DNA of 56,239 nt from Acidimicrobiia bacterium (GCA_021296315.1 JAGWAO010000024.1:12605-68843), one strand, 5' to 3'; numbered from the stretch's first letter, positions 8,139 through 16,318 are shown. A program made the numbers and translations. The notes: generated by a model not told the origin, from the letters alone.

Positions 8139-9388
8139 TGCAAAGTCCGGTTCGACTCGTCTACCTGCTGCGGCCCACTGTCAAGGTCGGCATCCTGCTC
8201 GCGGTCGGCTTCAGCGTGCTGGCCTTCGTGTCGACGCCGTTCCTGCTGCCCGAGATCGCCGACCATTACGGCATCAGCCTCGGCGTGGCGTCGCTGATCG
8301 GCGTGTTCCAGCTCGGCGGTTTCGTGATCGCCTCCTGGAGCGCCGGACGGTGGCTGCAGCCCCGCGAGCGGGTCTTCGTGTCCTCACTGCTGGCCGCGGC
8401 GGCCGCCAACCTCGTCTCGGCGGCCCTGCCCGCCTTCGCGTTGTTGGTGCCGCTGCGCTTGATCAACGGCGTGGCCCTGGGCCTGCTGGCCTGGTACGGC
8501 TGGGTGCAGGCCTTCGGCGACGACCGCCGCATGGGAGACGTGGCCGTGGCCGGGCCCGTGGTCGGCGTGGTGGCTGCGCCGCTGGTGTCGCTGCTGCTGG
8601 ACGCGGGCGGTCCCAGGCTGGTCTTCGCCGCGTTGGCCGGAGTCTCGCTGGTCCCGCTCGCATTCGGGTTCCGCAGTGAGGTCGCGGAGCTTCCCAAGGA
8701 TCGGGCGCGCCATCGGGCCGTGCCGGCAGCCCGGGTGCTGCTGGTCTGCCTGGGCCTGTTCACGCTCGGCGGGTCGGCGGTGTTCATCTACGCCGTGGTG
8801 TTGGGCACGGGCGACCCGGGGCTGTCGGTGGCACTGGTCGCGATCGGATTCAGCCTCAACGCGGTGGTCGCCATCCCCGGCGCACGTCTGAGGGCCACCC
8901 GCAGGTTTCCCAGCCCGTGGATGGCCGCCACCGCGGTCTGTGCGATCGTGGTCGCGACCGCCGACTGGCCGTGGTTGTTCGTGGGCGCCCTGGTGGTGTG
9001 GGGGTTCTTCTTCTGGGCCGCGATACCGGGCGTGTTCGAGGTGCTGGCCAGCCGGTCCCGCTATCCCGAGGAGCGCGTCGGCGACGCCCAGGCGCTGATG
9101 GCCGCAGGCCGCGCCGGCGGTCCCCTCCTCGGCGGCCTGCTCCTCGACAGCGCCGGAGCCACCGTCCTCGGCATAGTCGGCAGCGGCCTCATGCTCGCCG
9201 CTGCCATCGGGGTATTCGCTACCAGAACGGTGGCTCAGCCCGTTGGAGCGGCGCCGACCGGCCGGGCGTCCGGCCACGAAGAACGGCAGATCACGATGGC
9301 GTCGCGTCGCCGAGAGTCGCTGACGGGGTCGCCGTCGCGCTCCGGCAGGCGCTTGACGAGATGGCGTCGCGTCGCCGAGAGTCGCTGA
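8138..9388 (+). CDS. MFS transporter
   Basis: A 416-residue multi-pass membrane protein of the major facilitator superfamily with about 12 hydrophobic segments. It begins LLRPTVKVGILLAVGFSVLA, and an Arg-rich loop near residue 185 separates the two halves. The substrate is unknown. The start is GTG 8138, apparently leaderless. The last ~30 residues (from MASRRRES) are encoded by the first copy of a 65-bp tandem duplication, and the stop codon lies in the second copy read in another frame, so this Ser/Arg-rich tail is probably acquired and not part of the transporter fold. A class II aldolase gene follows. Confidence 0.8.
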   Translation: MQSPVRLVYLLRPTVKVGILLAVGFSVLAFVSTPFLLPEIADHYGISLGVASLIGVFQLGGFVIASWSAGRWLQPRERVFVSSLLAAAAANLVSAALPAFALLVPLRLINGVALGLLAWYGWVQAFGDDRRMGDVAVAGPVVGVVAAPLVSLLLDAGGPRLVFAALAGVSLVPLAFGFRSEVAELPKDRARHRAVPAARVLLVCLGLFTLGGSAVFIYAVVLGTGDPGLSVALVAIGFSLNAVVAIPGARLRATRRFPSPWMAATAVCAIVVATADWPWLFVGALVVWGFFFWAAIPGVFEVLASRSRYPEERVGDAQALMAAGRAGGPLLGGLLLDSAGATVLGIVGSGLMLAAAIGVFATRTVAQPVGAAPTGRASGHEERQITMASRRRESLTGSPSRSGRRLTRWRRVAESR

Positions 9389-9412
9389 CGGGGTCGCCGT
9401 CGCGCTCCGGCA
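9296..9412. repeat. 52-bp tandem duplication with 65-bp period
   Basis: Copies at 9296-9347 and 9361-9412 both begin ATGGCGTCGCGTCGCCGAGA. The first encodes the C-terminal tail of the MFS gene. The second, shifted by two in frame, supplies its stop and reaches to about 30 bp before the next gene. Confidence 0.9.
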
Positions 9413-9432
9413 AGCCTCGGAGCGGGCGGCGC

Positions 9433-9445
9433 TACGATCCGGCCA
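9433..9445 (+). promoter_or_regulatory. -10 box of a leaderless promoter
   Basis: TACGAT at 9433-9438 is followed by six bases and the ATG of the class II aldolase gene at 9445. No Shine-Dalgarno is present. Confidence 0.6.
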
Positions 9446-10248
9446 TGAGTTCTGATCACGACAGCGAGGGCGAACCGGCGTTGGAGCCGGAGTGGTACCT
9501 GCCCACCTTCGACACGGCGGAGGAGGAGCGCCAGCACCGCAAGCAGCGACTGGCCGCCACCTACCGAATTTTCGCCAAGCTCGGATTCGAGGACGGCGCG
9601 GTGGGCGCCGCCGGCCACGTCACCGTGCGCGACCCCGAGGATCCCGAGACGTTCTGGGTCAACCCGTGGGGCGTGCCGTTCTCCCACATCACCACGTCGA
9701 GCCTGATCCGGGTGGACTCCGACGGCAACATCGTCGACGGCGAGGGCGCGCTGCTGAACGGAGCGGCCTTCGCCATCCACTCCCAGATCCACGCGGCCCG
9801 TCCCGACGTGGTGGCCGCGGCCCACAGCCACTCCATGTACGGCAAGTCCTTCTCCGCGCTGGGACGGCACCTGCGGCCCCTCACCCAGGACGCCTGCGCC
9901 TTCTACGACGACCACGTCATCTTCGACGGCTACAGCGGCGTCGTGATGGAGCTGGACGAGGGCAAGCGCATCGCGGCCGCGCTGGGCGACTGCAAGGCGG
10001 CCATCCTGCAGAACCACGGCCTGCTCACGGTGGGGGCCTCGGTGGACGCCGCCGCGGGAGCCTTCGTGGCCATGGACAGGGCCTGCCAGTCCCAGCTGCT
10101 GGCCGAGGCCGCCGGCGACCCCATCGACATCGGTGACGACGTCGCCCGTCACACCTACTCGATGGTCGGCTCCGGCCTTGCCATGTGGTTCACCTTCCAG
10201 CCCCTATACACCGAGATAGCCCGCGAGCAACCCGACCTCCTCGACTGA
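9445..10248 (+). CDS. Class II aldolase/adducin family protein
   Basis: A 267-residue zinc-dependent aldolase or decarboxylase fold of the fuculose-phosphate aldolase / adducin group. Zinc-ligand motifs are HSHSMYGKSF (two His) and LQNHGLLTVG (third His), with the N-terminal GHVTVRDPEDP typical of the adducin-like branch. The start ATG 9445 follows a -10 box by 6 nt. It stands alone between the MFS gene and convergent selD. The substrate is unknown; bacterial members of this branch act on hydroxy-acids and sugar phosphates, and some are uncharacterised. Confidence 0.88.
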   Translation: MSSDHDSEGEPALEPEWYLPTFDTAEEERQHRKQRLAATYRIFAKLGFEDGAVGAAGHVTVRDPEDPETFWVNPWGVPFSHITTSSLIRVDSDGNIVDGEGALLNGAAFAIHSQIHAARPDVVAAAHSHSMYGKSFSALGRHLRPLTQDACAFYDDHVIFDGYSGVVMELDEGKRIAAALGDCKAAILQNHGLLTVGASVDAAAGAFVAMDRACQSQLLAEAAGDPIDIGDDVARHTYSMVGSGLAMWFTFQPLYTEIAREQPDLLD

Positions 10249-10252
10249 CCCC

Positions 10253-10380
10253 AGAGGCCGAGCGGGAGCTGCCGATTGGCCGTCATTCTGGCTACACGCT
10301 CAGTGAGGCCGTGGCCCGAGCGGCCCGTGAGCGCCGCCAACAAGAGCGGGAATGACCCCGCTGCAACGCGAGGCGGCATC
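10253..10380 (+). repeat. Dispersed bipartite repeat, copy 3
   Basis: Module A (CAGAGGCCGAGCGG, 10253-10266), a 39-bp spacer, module B (about 10303-10352) and module C (GGGAATGACCCCGCT, a hairpin of AGCGGG with CCCGCT) occupy almost all of the junction between the convergent aldolase and selD genes. Confidence 0.88.
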
Positions 10381-10403
10381 ACCTACCCGCGCATCTTCGT
10401 GGA

Positions 10404-11438
10404 TCAGGGCCGGAGACGGATGCGGCCTGAGCCTTCGGTGGCCTCGCCGATGATGGCGGCCTCGTGTCCGGACAGTCTCAGTTCGGTGACCGCGGCCAGG
10501 CCGGCGTCGTGGCTGACCATCCCGAGCAGCAGGCCGCCCGAGGTCTGAGCATCGGCCAGCAGGGTCACGGACATCTCGCCGGCGTCGCCGGTGTCGAGAT
10601 GGGGCGACACCCAGTCGAGATTGCGCTGGGTGCCGCCGGGAACCATGCCCAGCGTGGCCAGCTCGCGGGTGCCCTCGACGACCGGCACCTCGCCGACCGA
10701 GATCTCCAGGTCGACACCCGACTCCTGGGCCATGCGCAGGCCGTGGCCCAGCAGGCCGAACCCGGTCACGTCGGTGGCCGCGGTGGCACCGTGACGATGC
10801 GCGGCCGCCGCCGCCTTCGCGTTGGACCGGACCATCTCGTTCACGGCTCGATCCACCACCTCGGCGCGGGCTTCACCCCGCTTTATGGCGGTCGAGATCA
10901 CGCCTGAGCCCAGCGGCTTGGTCAGCACCAGCGCGTTCCCGGGGCGCAGCCCCGCGTTGGTGAGCATGCGCCCCGGGTCGACCTCGCCCACCACGGCCAT
11001 CCCGTACTTCGGTTCGGGATCGTCCACCGTGTGGCCGCCTCCCACCACGAAGCCGCAGGCCCGGGCGGCGTCCTCGCCCCCGGCCAGAACCTCGGCCAGC
11101 AGGTCGTTGGACAGCTCCTCGGAGTTCCACGCCACGAGATTCAACGCCAGCAGCGGCCGACCGCCCATGGCGTACACGTCGGAGACGGCGTTGGTGGCCG
11201 CGATGCGGCCCCAGGTGCGCGCGTCGTCCACCACCGGCGTGATGAAGTCGGCGGTGAGCACCAGGGCTCGCCCGCGGCCGATCCGCCACACCGCGGCGTC
11301 GTCCGCGGTGGCCAAGCCGACAAGCAGCTCCGGCGGGGGATCAGGGGTCAGGCCGCGCACCACGTGCGCTAGATCGCCGGGGGCGATCTTGCAGCCTCAA
11401 CCAGCGCCGTGGCTGAACTCGGTGAGCCTTCTGGCCAT
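10404..11438 (-). CDS. selD: Selenide, water dikinase, a selenoprotein (in-frame UGA = Sec14)
   Basis: Makes selenophosphate from selenide and ATP for selenocysteine and selenouridine synthesis. Without recoding, the frame appears to start only at 11363. Reading upstream through the TGA at 11397-11399 gives ATG 11438 and an N terminus MARRLTEFSHGAG-U-GCKIAP, which aligns exactly with the catalytic G-C/U-G-C-K site of SelD (Cys17/Lys20 in E. coli). So codon 14 is almost certainly selenocysteine. Further signatures are ATADDAAV, DVYAMGG, TDVTGFGLLGH and LADAQTSGGLL. Total length is 344 residues, normal for SelD. GAGGGGG lies about 8 nt before the ATG. SelA, SelB and tRNA-Sec are not in the window. 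Confidence 0.93.
11371..11399 (-). promoter_or_regulatory. UGA codon with candidate SECIS hairpin
   Basis: On the minus strand the TGA (11399-11397) is followed seven bases later by AGATCGCC-CCC-GGCGATCT (11389-11371), a perfect 8-bp stem with a 3-nt loop. It is extendable by TGC/GCG pairs across an A-A mismatch. Position just 3' of UGA is as expected for a bacterial SECIS. The short CCC loop lacks the usual G/U, and the loop is somewhat closer to UGA than in E. coli fdhF, so the SelB contact is uncertain. Confidence 0.6.
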
Positions 11439-11596
11439 CGCGGTCACCCCCTCTCGTGCGCACCGTTGCGGATCCCGCGGGACGCAGTCCCGGCAGGACT
11501 GGAGTCCCCGCAGGATAGGCGCAGCGTTCTGCGGCACCGGCGGACACCCAGTCGCCGAGCGTCTGCTCGGCCTCAGACCGGTGGGAGAGCGGCCGG

Positions 11597-11609
11597 TAGG
11601 GTGCAGCCG
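11597..11609 (+). promoter_or_regulatory. -10 box of a leaderless promoter
   Basis: TAGGGT at 11597-11602 is followed by six bases and then the GTG start of the nitronate monooxygenase gene at 11609. Confidence 0.6.
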
Positions 11610-12679
11610 TGAGCGTCGACCGCCGGCTCCGGACCCGGGCCACGGAGCTGTTCGGCGTCGACTATCCGATCGTCCAGACCGGGATGGGATGGGTCGCCGG
11701 TCCGTCGCTGGTGACCGGCACCGCCGAAGCGGGCGGCCTCGGGATCCTGGCGTCGGCCACCATGACCCTCGACGAGATGAACTCAGCCATCGGGGAGGTT
11801 CAGGCCCACACCGACCGGCCCTTCGGCGTGAACCTCCGCCCCGACGCAGCCGACCTGGACGACCGGGCCGACCGGCTGGTGCGCGCCGGCCTGCGGGTGG
11901 CCAGCTTCGCCGGCCCGCCCCCGGCGAGGGTGGTGCAGCGCCTGCGAGACGGCGGGGTGCTGGTCATGCCGACGGTGGGGGCCCGCCGCCATGCAGAGAA
12001 GATGGCCGAACTCGGTGCGGACGCCATCCTGTGCCAGGGCGGCGAGGGCGGCGGCCACACCGGCTCCGTGCCCACCTCGCTGCTGCTGCCCCAGGTGCTC
12101 GACGCGGTGGACGTGCCGGTGATCGCCGCCGGCGGGTTCCACGACGGGCGGGGTCTGGCCGCCGCCCTCGCGTGGGGCGCCGACGCAGTGGCCATGGGCA
12201 CCCGCTTCCTGCTCACCGCAGAGTCGAAGGTGCCCGACGCGGTCAAGGCGGTGTACCTCGGCACGCCGGTCACCGGCACCGTGGTGTCGAACAGCATCGA
12301 CGGCAAGCCCCAGCGGGTGATCCGCACCCGGCTGGTCGACTCCCTCGAATCGGCCCGCCTCACCCGCCTGGCGCGGGCTGCGGTCAACGCATGGCGGTTC
12401 CGGAGCCTCACCGGCTTGCCGGTATCCGCCATGCTGCGGGAAGGGCTGGCCATGCGCCGCAGCCAGGAATTGACCTGGAGCCAGATGGCGATGGCGGCCA
12501 ACGCCCCCATGCTCACCCGAGCGACCATGGTGGACGGCGACATCGACGCCGGCGTCCTGCCCACCGGCCAGTGCGTGGGCGTGGTGGACGACCTGCCCAC
12601 CTGTGCCGAGCTGATCGAGCGGATCGTGGCCGAGGCCATCGCCGCCCTCGACCGGGTCGCCCCGCCGCGGCCCCAGTAA
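11609..12679 (+). CDS. Nitronate monooxygenase / 2-nitropropane dioxygenase family FMN enzyme
   Basis: A 356-residue TIM-barrel FMN enzyme. Family motifs are PIVQTGMGWVAGP at the N terminus, CQGGEGGGHTG around residue 147 with the catalytic-type His, and VIAAGGFHDGRG plus MGTRFLLTAES for phosphate binding. The nearest named activities are nitronate monooxygenase and FabK-type enoyl reductase; lack of acyl carrier protein or fab neighbours favours the first. The start is GTG 11609, six bases after a -10 box. It is divergent from selD and followed 11 bp later by the SRAP gene. Confidence 0.85.
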   Translation: MSVDRRLRTRATELFGVDYPIVQTGMGWVAGPSLVTGTAEAGGLGILASATMTLDEMNSAIGEVQAHTDRPFGVNLRPDAADLDDRADRLVRAGLRVASFAGPPPARVVQRLRDGGVLVMPTVGARRHAEKMAELGADAILCQGGEGGGHTGSVPTSLLLPQVLDAVDVPVIAAGGFHDGRGLAAALAWGADAVAMGTRFLLTAESKVPDAVKAVYLGTPVTGTVVSNSIDGKPQRVIRTRLVDSLESARLTRLARAAVNAWRFRSLTGLPVSAMLREGLAMRRSQELTWSQMAMAANAPMLTRATMVDGDIDAGVLPTGQCVGVVDDLPTCAELIERIVAEAIAALDRVAPPRPQ

Positions 12680-12690
12680 CTTCGCATCCC

Positions 12691-13407
12691 ATGTGCGGGC
12701 GCTACGTGTCGGCCACCCCGCACGACGAGCTGGCCAAGTACTTCGGGGCGACGGCCCCACCCCCCGACCTCACCCTGCCGCCCAACCACAACGTGGCACC
12801 GACCCAGACCGTGTACGCCGTGCGGGAGCGGGCCGCTGCCCGCAGCCTCGACCCGCTCCACTGGGGGCTGGTGCCGTTCTGGGCCAAGAATCCCAAGATC
12901 GGCAACCGGATGATCAACGCCCGGGCCGAGACGGTGGCCCACAAGAACGCCTTCCGGGTGCCCTTCACCCGGCGGCGCTGCATCATCCCCGCCGACGGCT
13001 TCTACGAATGGCGCCGCCTCGAGGGCTCCAAGCGCAAACAGCCCATGTTCATCAGCCGTCCCGACGGCGAGCCCTTCGCGTTCGCGGGCCTGTGGGAGCA
13101 GTGGCGCGACTCCGACAACCTCGACCCCGACGGCGAGCCCCTGGAGCTGCACTCGTGCACCATCATCACCTGCGAGGCCAACGAGGCCATGGCCGAGGTG
13201 CACGACCGGATGCCGGTGGTGCTCCCGCCCGGCGCCTGGGACTTCTGGCTCGATCCCGCCAACACCGACGCCGAGGCCACGGCCGGCCTGCTCCTCCCGG
13301 CGCCGTCGAGCCTGATCAGGATGCACCCGGTGTCGACCGAGGTGAACAACGCCCGCAACAACGGCGCCCACCTAGTAGAGAAGGCCGACCCCATCGAATT
13401 GATGTAG
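12691..13407 (+). CDS. SOS response-associated peptidase, SRAP/YedK (HMCES-like)
   Basis: A 238-residue protein that in characterised relatives covalently caps abasic sites in single-stranded DNA. MCGRY at the start gives the catalytic Cys2 after Met removal. The active-site Asn is in NHNVAPTQ, Glu in NARAETV and His in EVHDRMPVVL. The start is fixed because Cys2 must be exposed. A TAACTT box at 12677-12682, overlapping the end of the preceding gene, could give a nearly leaderless message (8 nt). It is convergent with the HIT gene. Confidence 0.95.
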   Translation: MCGRYVSATPHDELAKYFGATAPPPDLTLPPNHNVAPTQTVYAVRERAAARSLDPLHWGLVPFWAKNPKIGNRMINARAETVAHKNAFRVPFTRRRCIIPADGFYEWRRLEGSKRKQPMFISRPDGEPFAFAGLWEQWRDSDNLDPDGEPLELHSCTIITCEANEAMAEVHDRMPVVLPPGAWDFWLDPANTDAEATAGLLLPAPSSLIRMHPVSTEVNNARNNGAHLVEKADPIELM

Positions 13408-13437
13408 TTGACGACCTCTGAGGGCCACAACTACATC
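13401..13437. terminator. Inverted repeat between convergent genes
   Basis: GATGTAGTTG (13401-13410) and CAACTACATC (13428-13437) are perfectly complementary, with a 17-nt loop. The left arm includes the stop codon of the SRAP gene. The arrangement fits a bidirectional terminator for the convergent SRAP and HIT genes, although it lacks a long T tract. Confidence 0.55.
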
Positions 13438-13467
13438 GATTCTGCTAGCGCGTCGCCTGGCAGGAGC

Positions 13468-13872
13468 TCAGCCTCCGCCCAACTCGGCCTGTAGCAGGGC
13501 GGCCACCGTGTCCAGGTCGTCGGGGTCGGGGCTGGTGTCGGCCGATGAGAAGTCGAGATCGGCCATGGTCGAGATGGGCACGACGTGGACGTGCACGTGG
13601 GGAACCTCGAAACCGGCGATCATAAGACCCACCCGGTCCGGTGCCAGTCCGGCGGCCTGCTGGGCCGCGGCAACCCGGTGGGCCACCGCCATGAGATGGG
13701 CCGCGGTGTCGGCGTCGAGATCCACCCAGTGGTCGACCTCCGCTCGGGGCACCACCAGCACGTGGCCCCGGTTGAGGGGGCGCACGTCCATGAACGCGAC
13801 GCACGTGCCGTCTCGCCATACGAACCGGCCGGGAATCTCGCCGTCGATGATCCGGGTGAAGATTGAGGGCAT
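13468..13872 (-). CDS. HIT (histidine triad) family hydrolase
   Basis: A 134-residue nucleotide hydrolase/transferase. The N terminus IFTRIIDGEIPGR and the catalytic triad HVHVHVVP near residue 105 are diagnostic of the HinT-like branch, which cleaves AMP-lysine or AMP-amide bonds. The start ATG 13872 follows TACGAT (13884-13879 on this strand) by six bases, giving a leaderless message. Longer upstream readings in the same frame have no support. Divergent from the phosphatidyltransferase gene across a three-copy tandem repeat. Confidence 0.93.
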   Translation of the reverse strand: MPSIFTRIIDGEIPGRFVWRDGTCVAFMDVRPLNRGHVLVVPRAEVDHWVDLDADTAAHLMAVAHRVAAAQQAAGLAPDRVGLMIAGFEVPHVHVHVVPISTMADLDFSSADTSPDPDDLDTVAALLQAELGGG

Positions 13873-13878
13873 GCGCTG

Positions 13879-13884
13879 ATCGTA
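13879..13884 (-). promoter_or_regulatory. -10 box of a leaderless promoter (HIT gene)
   Basis: TACGAT on the minus strand lies six bases upstream of ATG 13872. It is adjacent to the first unit of the 34-bp repeat array. Confidence 0.6.
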
Positions 13885-13985
13885 GGTCGGACGGATGCTC
13901 GTGGGCAGAACCGCTGCAGGTCGGACGGATGCTCGTGGGCAGAACCGCTGCAGGTCGGACGGATGCTCGTGGGCAGAACCGCTGA
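13884..13985. repeat. Three tandem copies of a 34-bp unit
   Basis: Units start at 13884, 13918 and 13952, each beginning AGGTCGGACGGATGCTCGTG and ending GGGCAGAACCGCTG. The array is bracketed by the same 12 bases, GCTGATCGTAGG, near 13876 and 13981. It occupies the divergent promoter region between the HIT and phosphatidyltransferase genes, so unit number would change promoter spacing. Confidence 0.92.
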
Positions 13986-14002
13986 TCGTAGGCTGCACGG
14001 CC

Positions 14003-14605
14003 ATGGCAGCGCCGAGCACCGGCGAGGACCGGATCCTCACTGTCCCCAACCTGATCTCGGCGGCCCGCCTGGCCTGCATCCCGTGGTTCCTTTGGATGCT
14101 GTTCAGTGCTGGGGACCGCTGGGGGGCTGCGTTGCTGTGGGGGGCGCTCGGCGCCACCGACTGGGTGGACGGCTGGTGGGCCCGCCGCTTCAACTCGGTC
14201 AGCAAGGTCGGCAAGATGCTCGACCCCATCACCGACCGGGCGGTGCTGCTCGTCGGCGTGATGGCGGTCGGGATCGACGGCTCGGTCCCATGGTGGCTGG
14301 TGGTGCTGACCCTGGCGCGGGAGGGCCTGGTCGCCATCGTCGGGCTGGTGCTGCTGTCGCTGGGCGCCAAGCCGATCGACGTGACGTGGTGGGGCAAGTG
14401 CGCCACCTTCGGGCTGTACTTCTGCTTCCCCCTGCTGCTGGCCGGCGCCTCCGACCTAGGCGTGGCCGAGGGCTTCCGGATCGCAGGATGGGTGTGCGCC
14501 GTGCCTTCGCTGGTCTACAGCTACCTGTCCGCGGTGCAGTACATACCGCTGGGCCGCGAATCGCTGCGCCAAGGACGGGCCGAACGGGAGGCACAGGACT
14601 CGTGA
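14003..14605 (+). CDS. CDP-alcohol phosphatidyltransferase (PgsA-like)
   Basis: A 200-residue integral membrane enzyme making a phospholipid headgroup from CDP-diacylglycerol. The family signature DxxDGxxARxxxxxxxxGxxxDxxxD is visible as DWVDGWWARRFNSVSKVGKM followed by LDPITDR, near residues 52-80. About five hydrophobic segments follow or flank it. Actinobacteria carry several paralogues (PgsA, PssA, PIS); similarity in length fits glycerol-3-phosphate as acceptor, but this is not certain. The start ATG 14003 has a TAGGCT box 8 nt upstream. An LLM oxidoreductase gene follows after 34 bp. Confidence 0.87.
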   Translation: MAAPSTGEDRILTVPNLISAARLACIPWFLWMLFSAGDRWGAALLWGALGATDWVDGWWARRFNSVSKVGKMLDPITDRAVLLVGVMAVGIDGSVPWWLVVLTLAREGLVAIVGLVLLSLGAKPIDVTWWGKCATFGLYFCFPLLLAGASDLGVAEGFRIAGWVCAVPSLVYSYLSAVQYIPLGRESLRQGRAEREAQDS

Positions 14606-14639
14606 GCATGCGGTGGGCCGAAGAGTCTGAAGCGGCGCC

Positions 14640-15566
14640 ATGAGCGTGCCCTGGGGAGTGTGGTTCGAGCCGACGCAGCCGGTGCGCCGACTGGTCGATC
14701 TGGCTCGCGTGGGAGAGTCGCTGGGGGCCGAGATGTGCTTCGTGGCCGACGAGGGCACCGAGCGGGACGTGTACGTCGCGCTCACGGCCATCGTCGAGGC
14801 CACCGGCCTGACCGTCGCGCCGGCCATCACCAACCCCTTCAGCCGCCATCCGGTCGCCACCGCGGCGGCCATCGCCACCCTCGCGGAGCTGGCGCCGGGT
14901 CGGGTCATGCACGGCCTGGGCGTCGGTGGCAGCCGGGTGCTCCAGCCGCTGGGGATGGACCCCGAGCGACCCTTCACCGCGCTGCGAGAGACGTTCGAGC
15001 TCAACCGGCGCCTGCTGGCGGGGGAGACGGTGGGGGAGGCGTCGCTGCCGTGGTTCCGCCCCGACCAGCCCATGCCCATCGCGGTGGCCGGGAGGGGGCC
15101 GCGCGTGCAGCGACTGGCGGCCGAGCACTCCGACTGCGTGATCCTCTCCGCGGCGCCCCCGGCGCAACTCCCAGCCGCCGCCGAACGGATCAGGAACTCG
15201 GGTTCCGCCAAGATCGCCTGGTCGGCCTATCTGGCCTACAGCGACACGGAGCGGCGGCGGGTGCTGCCCCATTTCTCCTACATGGCCGTCGACGCGCCCG
15301 CCGACGTGAGGGAGGCCGACGGCCTGGACGATGACACCACCGAGGAGGTCCGCCGCCTTATGCTGGCGGGACGCATGGACGAGGCGGCCAAGCTGCTGCC
15401 CGACGCCCTGGTCGACCGCTACGGCCTGGCCGGCACCCCCGCGGCCATCTCAGCCCGGATCGGCGAGCTGCGCGACTGCTTCGACATATTCATGCTGCCC
15501 ATGAACGACGAGGCCACCGCGGCCGACCACATCCGCCAGAGCGCCGAGATCTTCAACGCCGCCTAG
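14640..15566 (+). CDS. LLM-class flavin/F420-dependent oxidoreductase
   Basis: A 308-residue luciferase-like monooxygenase with TIM-barrel fold. It has VWFEPTQPVRRLVDLARVGE at the start, APAITNPFSRHPVATAAAIA, and the HGLGVGGSRVLQPLG segment typical of the F420-using methylene-tetrahydromethanopterin reductase-like branch. Its substrate is unknown. Cofactor F420 is likely in an actinobacterium, but FMN cannot be excluded. It is probably cotranscribed with the phosphatidyltransferase 34 bp upstream, though functional linkage is not evident. Confidence 0.85.
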   Translation: MSVPWGVWFEPTQPVRRLVDLARVGESLGAEMCFVADEGTERDVYVALTAIVEATGLTVAPAITNPFSRHPVATAAAIATLAELAPGRVMHGLGVGGSRVLQPLGMDPERPFTALRETFELNRRLLAGETVGEASLPWFRPDQPMPIAVAGRGPRVQRLAAEHSDCVILSAAPPAQLPAAAERIRNSGSAKIAWSAYLAYSDTERRRVLPHFSYMAVDAPADVREADGLDDDTTEEVRRLMLAGRMDEAAKLLPDALVDRYGLAGTPAAISARIGELRDCFDIFMLPMNDEATAADHIRQSAEIFNAA

Positions 15567-15582
15567 GCGACTCCGCGCATTC

Positions 15583-15689
15583 CTTGGGGCGAATTGTGTG
15601 CATCCAGCGCACAAGACCAACCCGAGATCTTGTGGGCGATTTCTTGGGGCGAATTGTGTGCATCCAGCGCACAAGACCAACCCGAGATC
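15583..15689. repeat. Palindromic dispersed repeat family 2, two tandem copies
   Basis: Two almost identical 47-bp copies (15583-15629 and 15643-15689, period 60) contain the inner hairpin TTGTGTGC-ATCCA-GCGCACAA and an outer arm pair CTTGGGG / CCCGAG. They lie between the convergent LLM and AhpD-like genes, the same context as the relatives at 5024-5150. They are likely to fold in RNA from either strand. Confidence 0.88.
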
Positions 15690-15704
15690 GCGTAGGGAGC
15701 CCCG

Positions 15705-16283
15705 CTAGGGGTGGGGGATGGCGGAGTAGGCGGGGAAGTCAGGGTCGACGACGGAGTGGATGCCAAGGCCCATTGCCACCCGGTTCACGTAGTTGAGGTG
15801 AGCGCACTGGGAGTTGGCGTCCACGATGTCGAGGTCGTCGAACCCCGCGGCCCGCAGCTCCTCGACGTCAGCCTCGGTCACCGAGGCGGGGGAGCGGGTG
15901 AGCTTCACCGCGTAGCGCACCATCGCGGCGTCGGCCGGCGACAGGCTCAGCGACTCGAAGCAGTCGGCATCGGCGGCCAGCTTGGCGATGGCCTCGTCGT
16001 CGAGCCCGGTCTGGCGCAGCTTGATGGTGACCTGGCTCATGCAGTGCACCGTGCCGTTGATGGCTGAGGTCACGAAGCTGATCAGGTTGCGCTGATGGGG
16101 TGTGAGCCGCGACGGGCACTTCTCGGTAGCCGCATAGAGGTCGAGCCGGGCCGCCACCAGCGCGGGGTGCAGCGATCCGGCCATGGTCATCTCGGTGGGT
16201 TCGCCCAGCGCTCGGGCCTGGCGGTCATAGTGAGCCCTCAACTCGCCCTCAGCCTCGTCGTATGGAATGGTGGAGATCCACAT
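15705..16283 (-). CDS. AhpD-like / carboxymuconolactone decarboxylase family protein
   Basis: A 192-residue all-alpha protein of the uncharacterised peroxidase-related branch of the AhpD fold. Visible are LYAATEKCPSRLTPHQRNLI and SAINGTVHCMSQ; the latter replaces the usual CxxC by a single Cys, so a peroxiredoxin-reductant role is not assured. A late DANSQCAHLNYVNRVA segment matches the same group. The start ATG 16283 has AGGAG about 7 nt upstream. It is divergent from the LLM oxidoreductase gene with only 35 bp between starts, so the two may share a regulator. Confidence 0.85.
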   Translation of the reverse strand: MWISTIPYDEAEGELRAHYDRQARALGEPTEMTMAGSLHPALVAARLDLYAATEKCPSRLTPHQRNLISFVTSAINGTVHCMSQVTIKLRQTGLDDEAIAKLAADADCFESLSLSPADAAMVRYAVKLTRSPASVTEADVEELRAAGFDDLDIVDANSQCAHLNYVNRVAMGLGIHSVVDPDFPAYSAIPHP

Positions 16284-16318
16284 TCGCAGCTCCTGTCGCC
16301 GTGACGATCGCGAGGAAA

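Noticed and set aside
11440-11608. A tRNA-Sec gene next to selD
   Set aside because: I searched both strands for a UCA anticodon in a long-variable-arm tRNA. The region has small inverted repeats (for example GGACT/AGTCC) but no T-loop GGTTCGA and no matching acceptor stem.
10822-12690. A long open frame running into the SRAP gene (861 codons in total)
   Set aside because: It lies antisense to selD and out of frame with the nitronate monooxygenase gene. Only the part from MCGRY at 12691 is real, because the catalytic Cys must be residue 2.
15705-16283. A selenocysteine version of the AhpD-like protein
   Set aside because: Because SelD implies Sec decoding, I looked for in-frame TGA at the active-site positions. 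The frame is uninterrupted and the site has an ordinary Cys codon.
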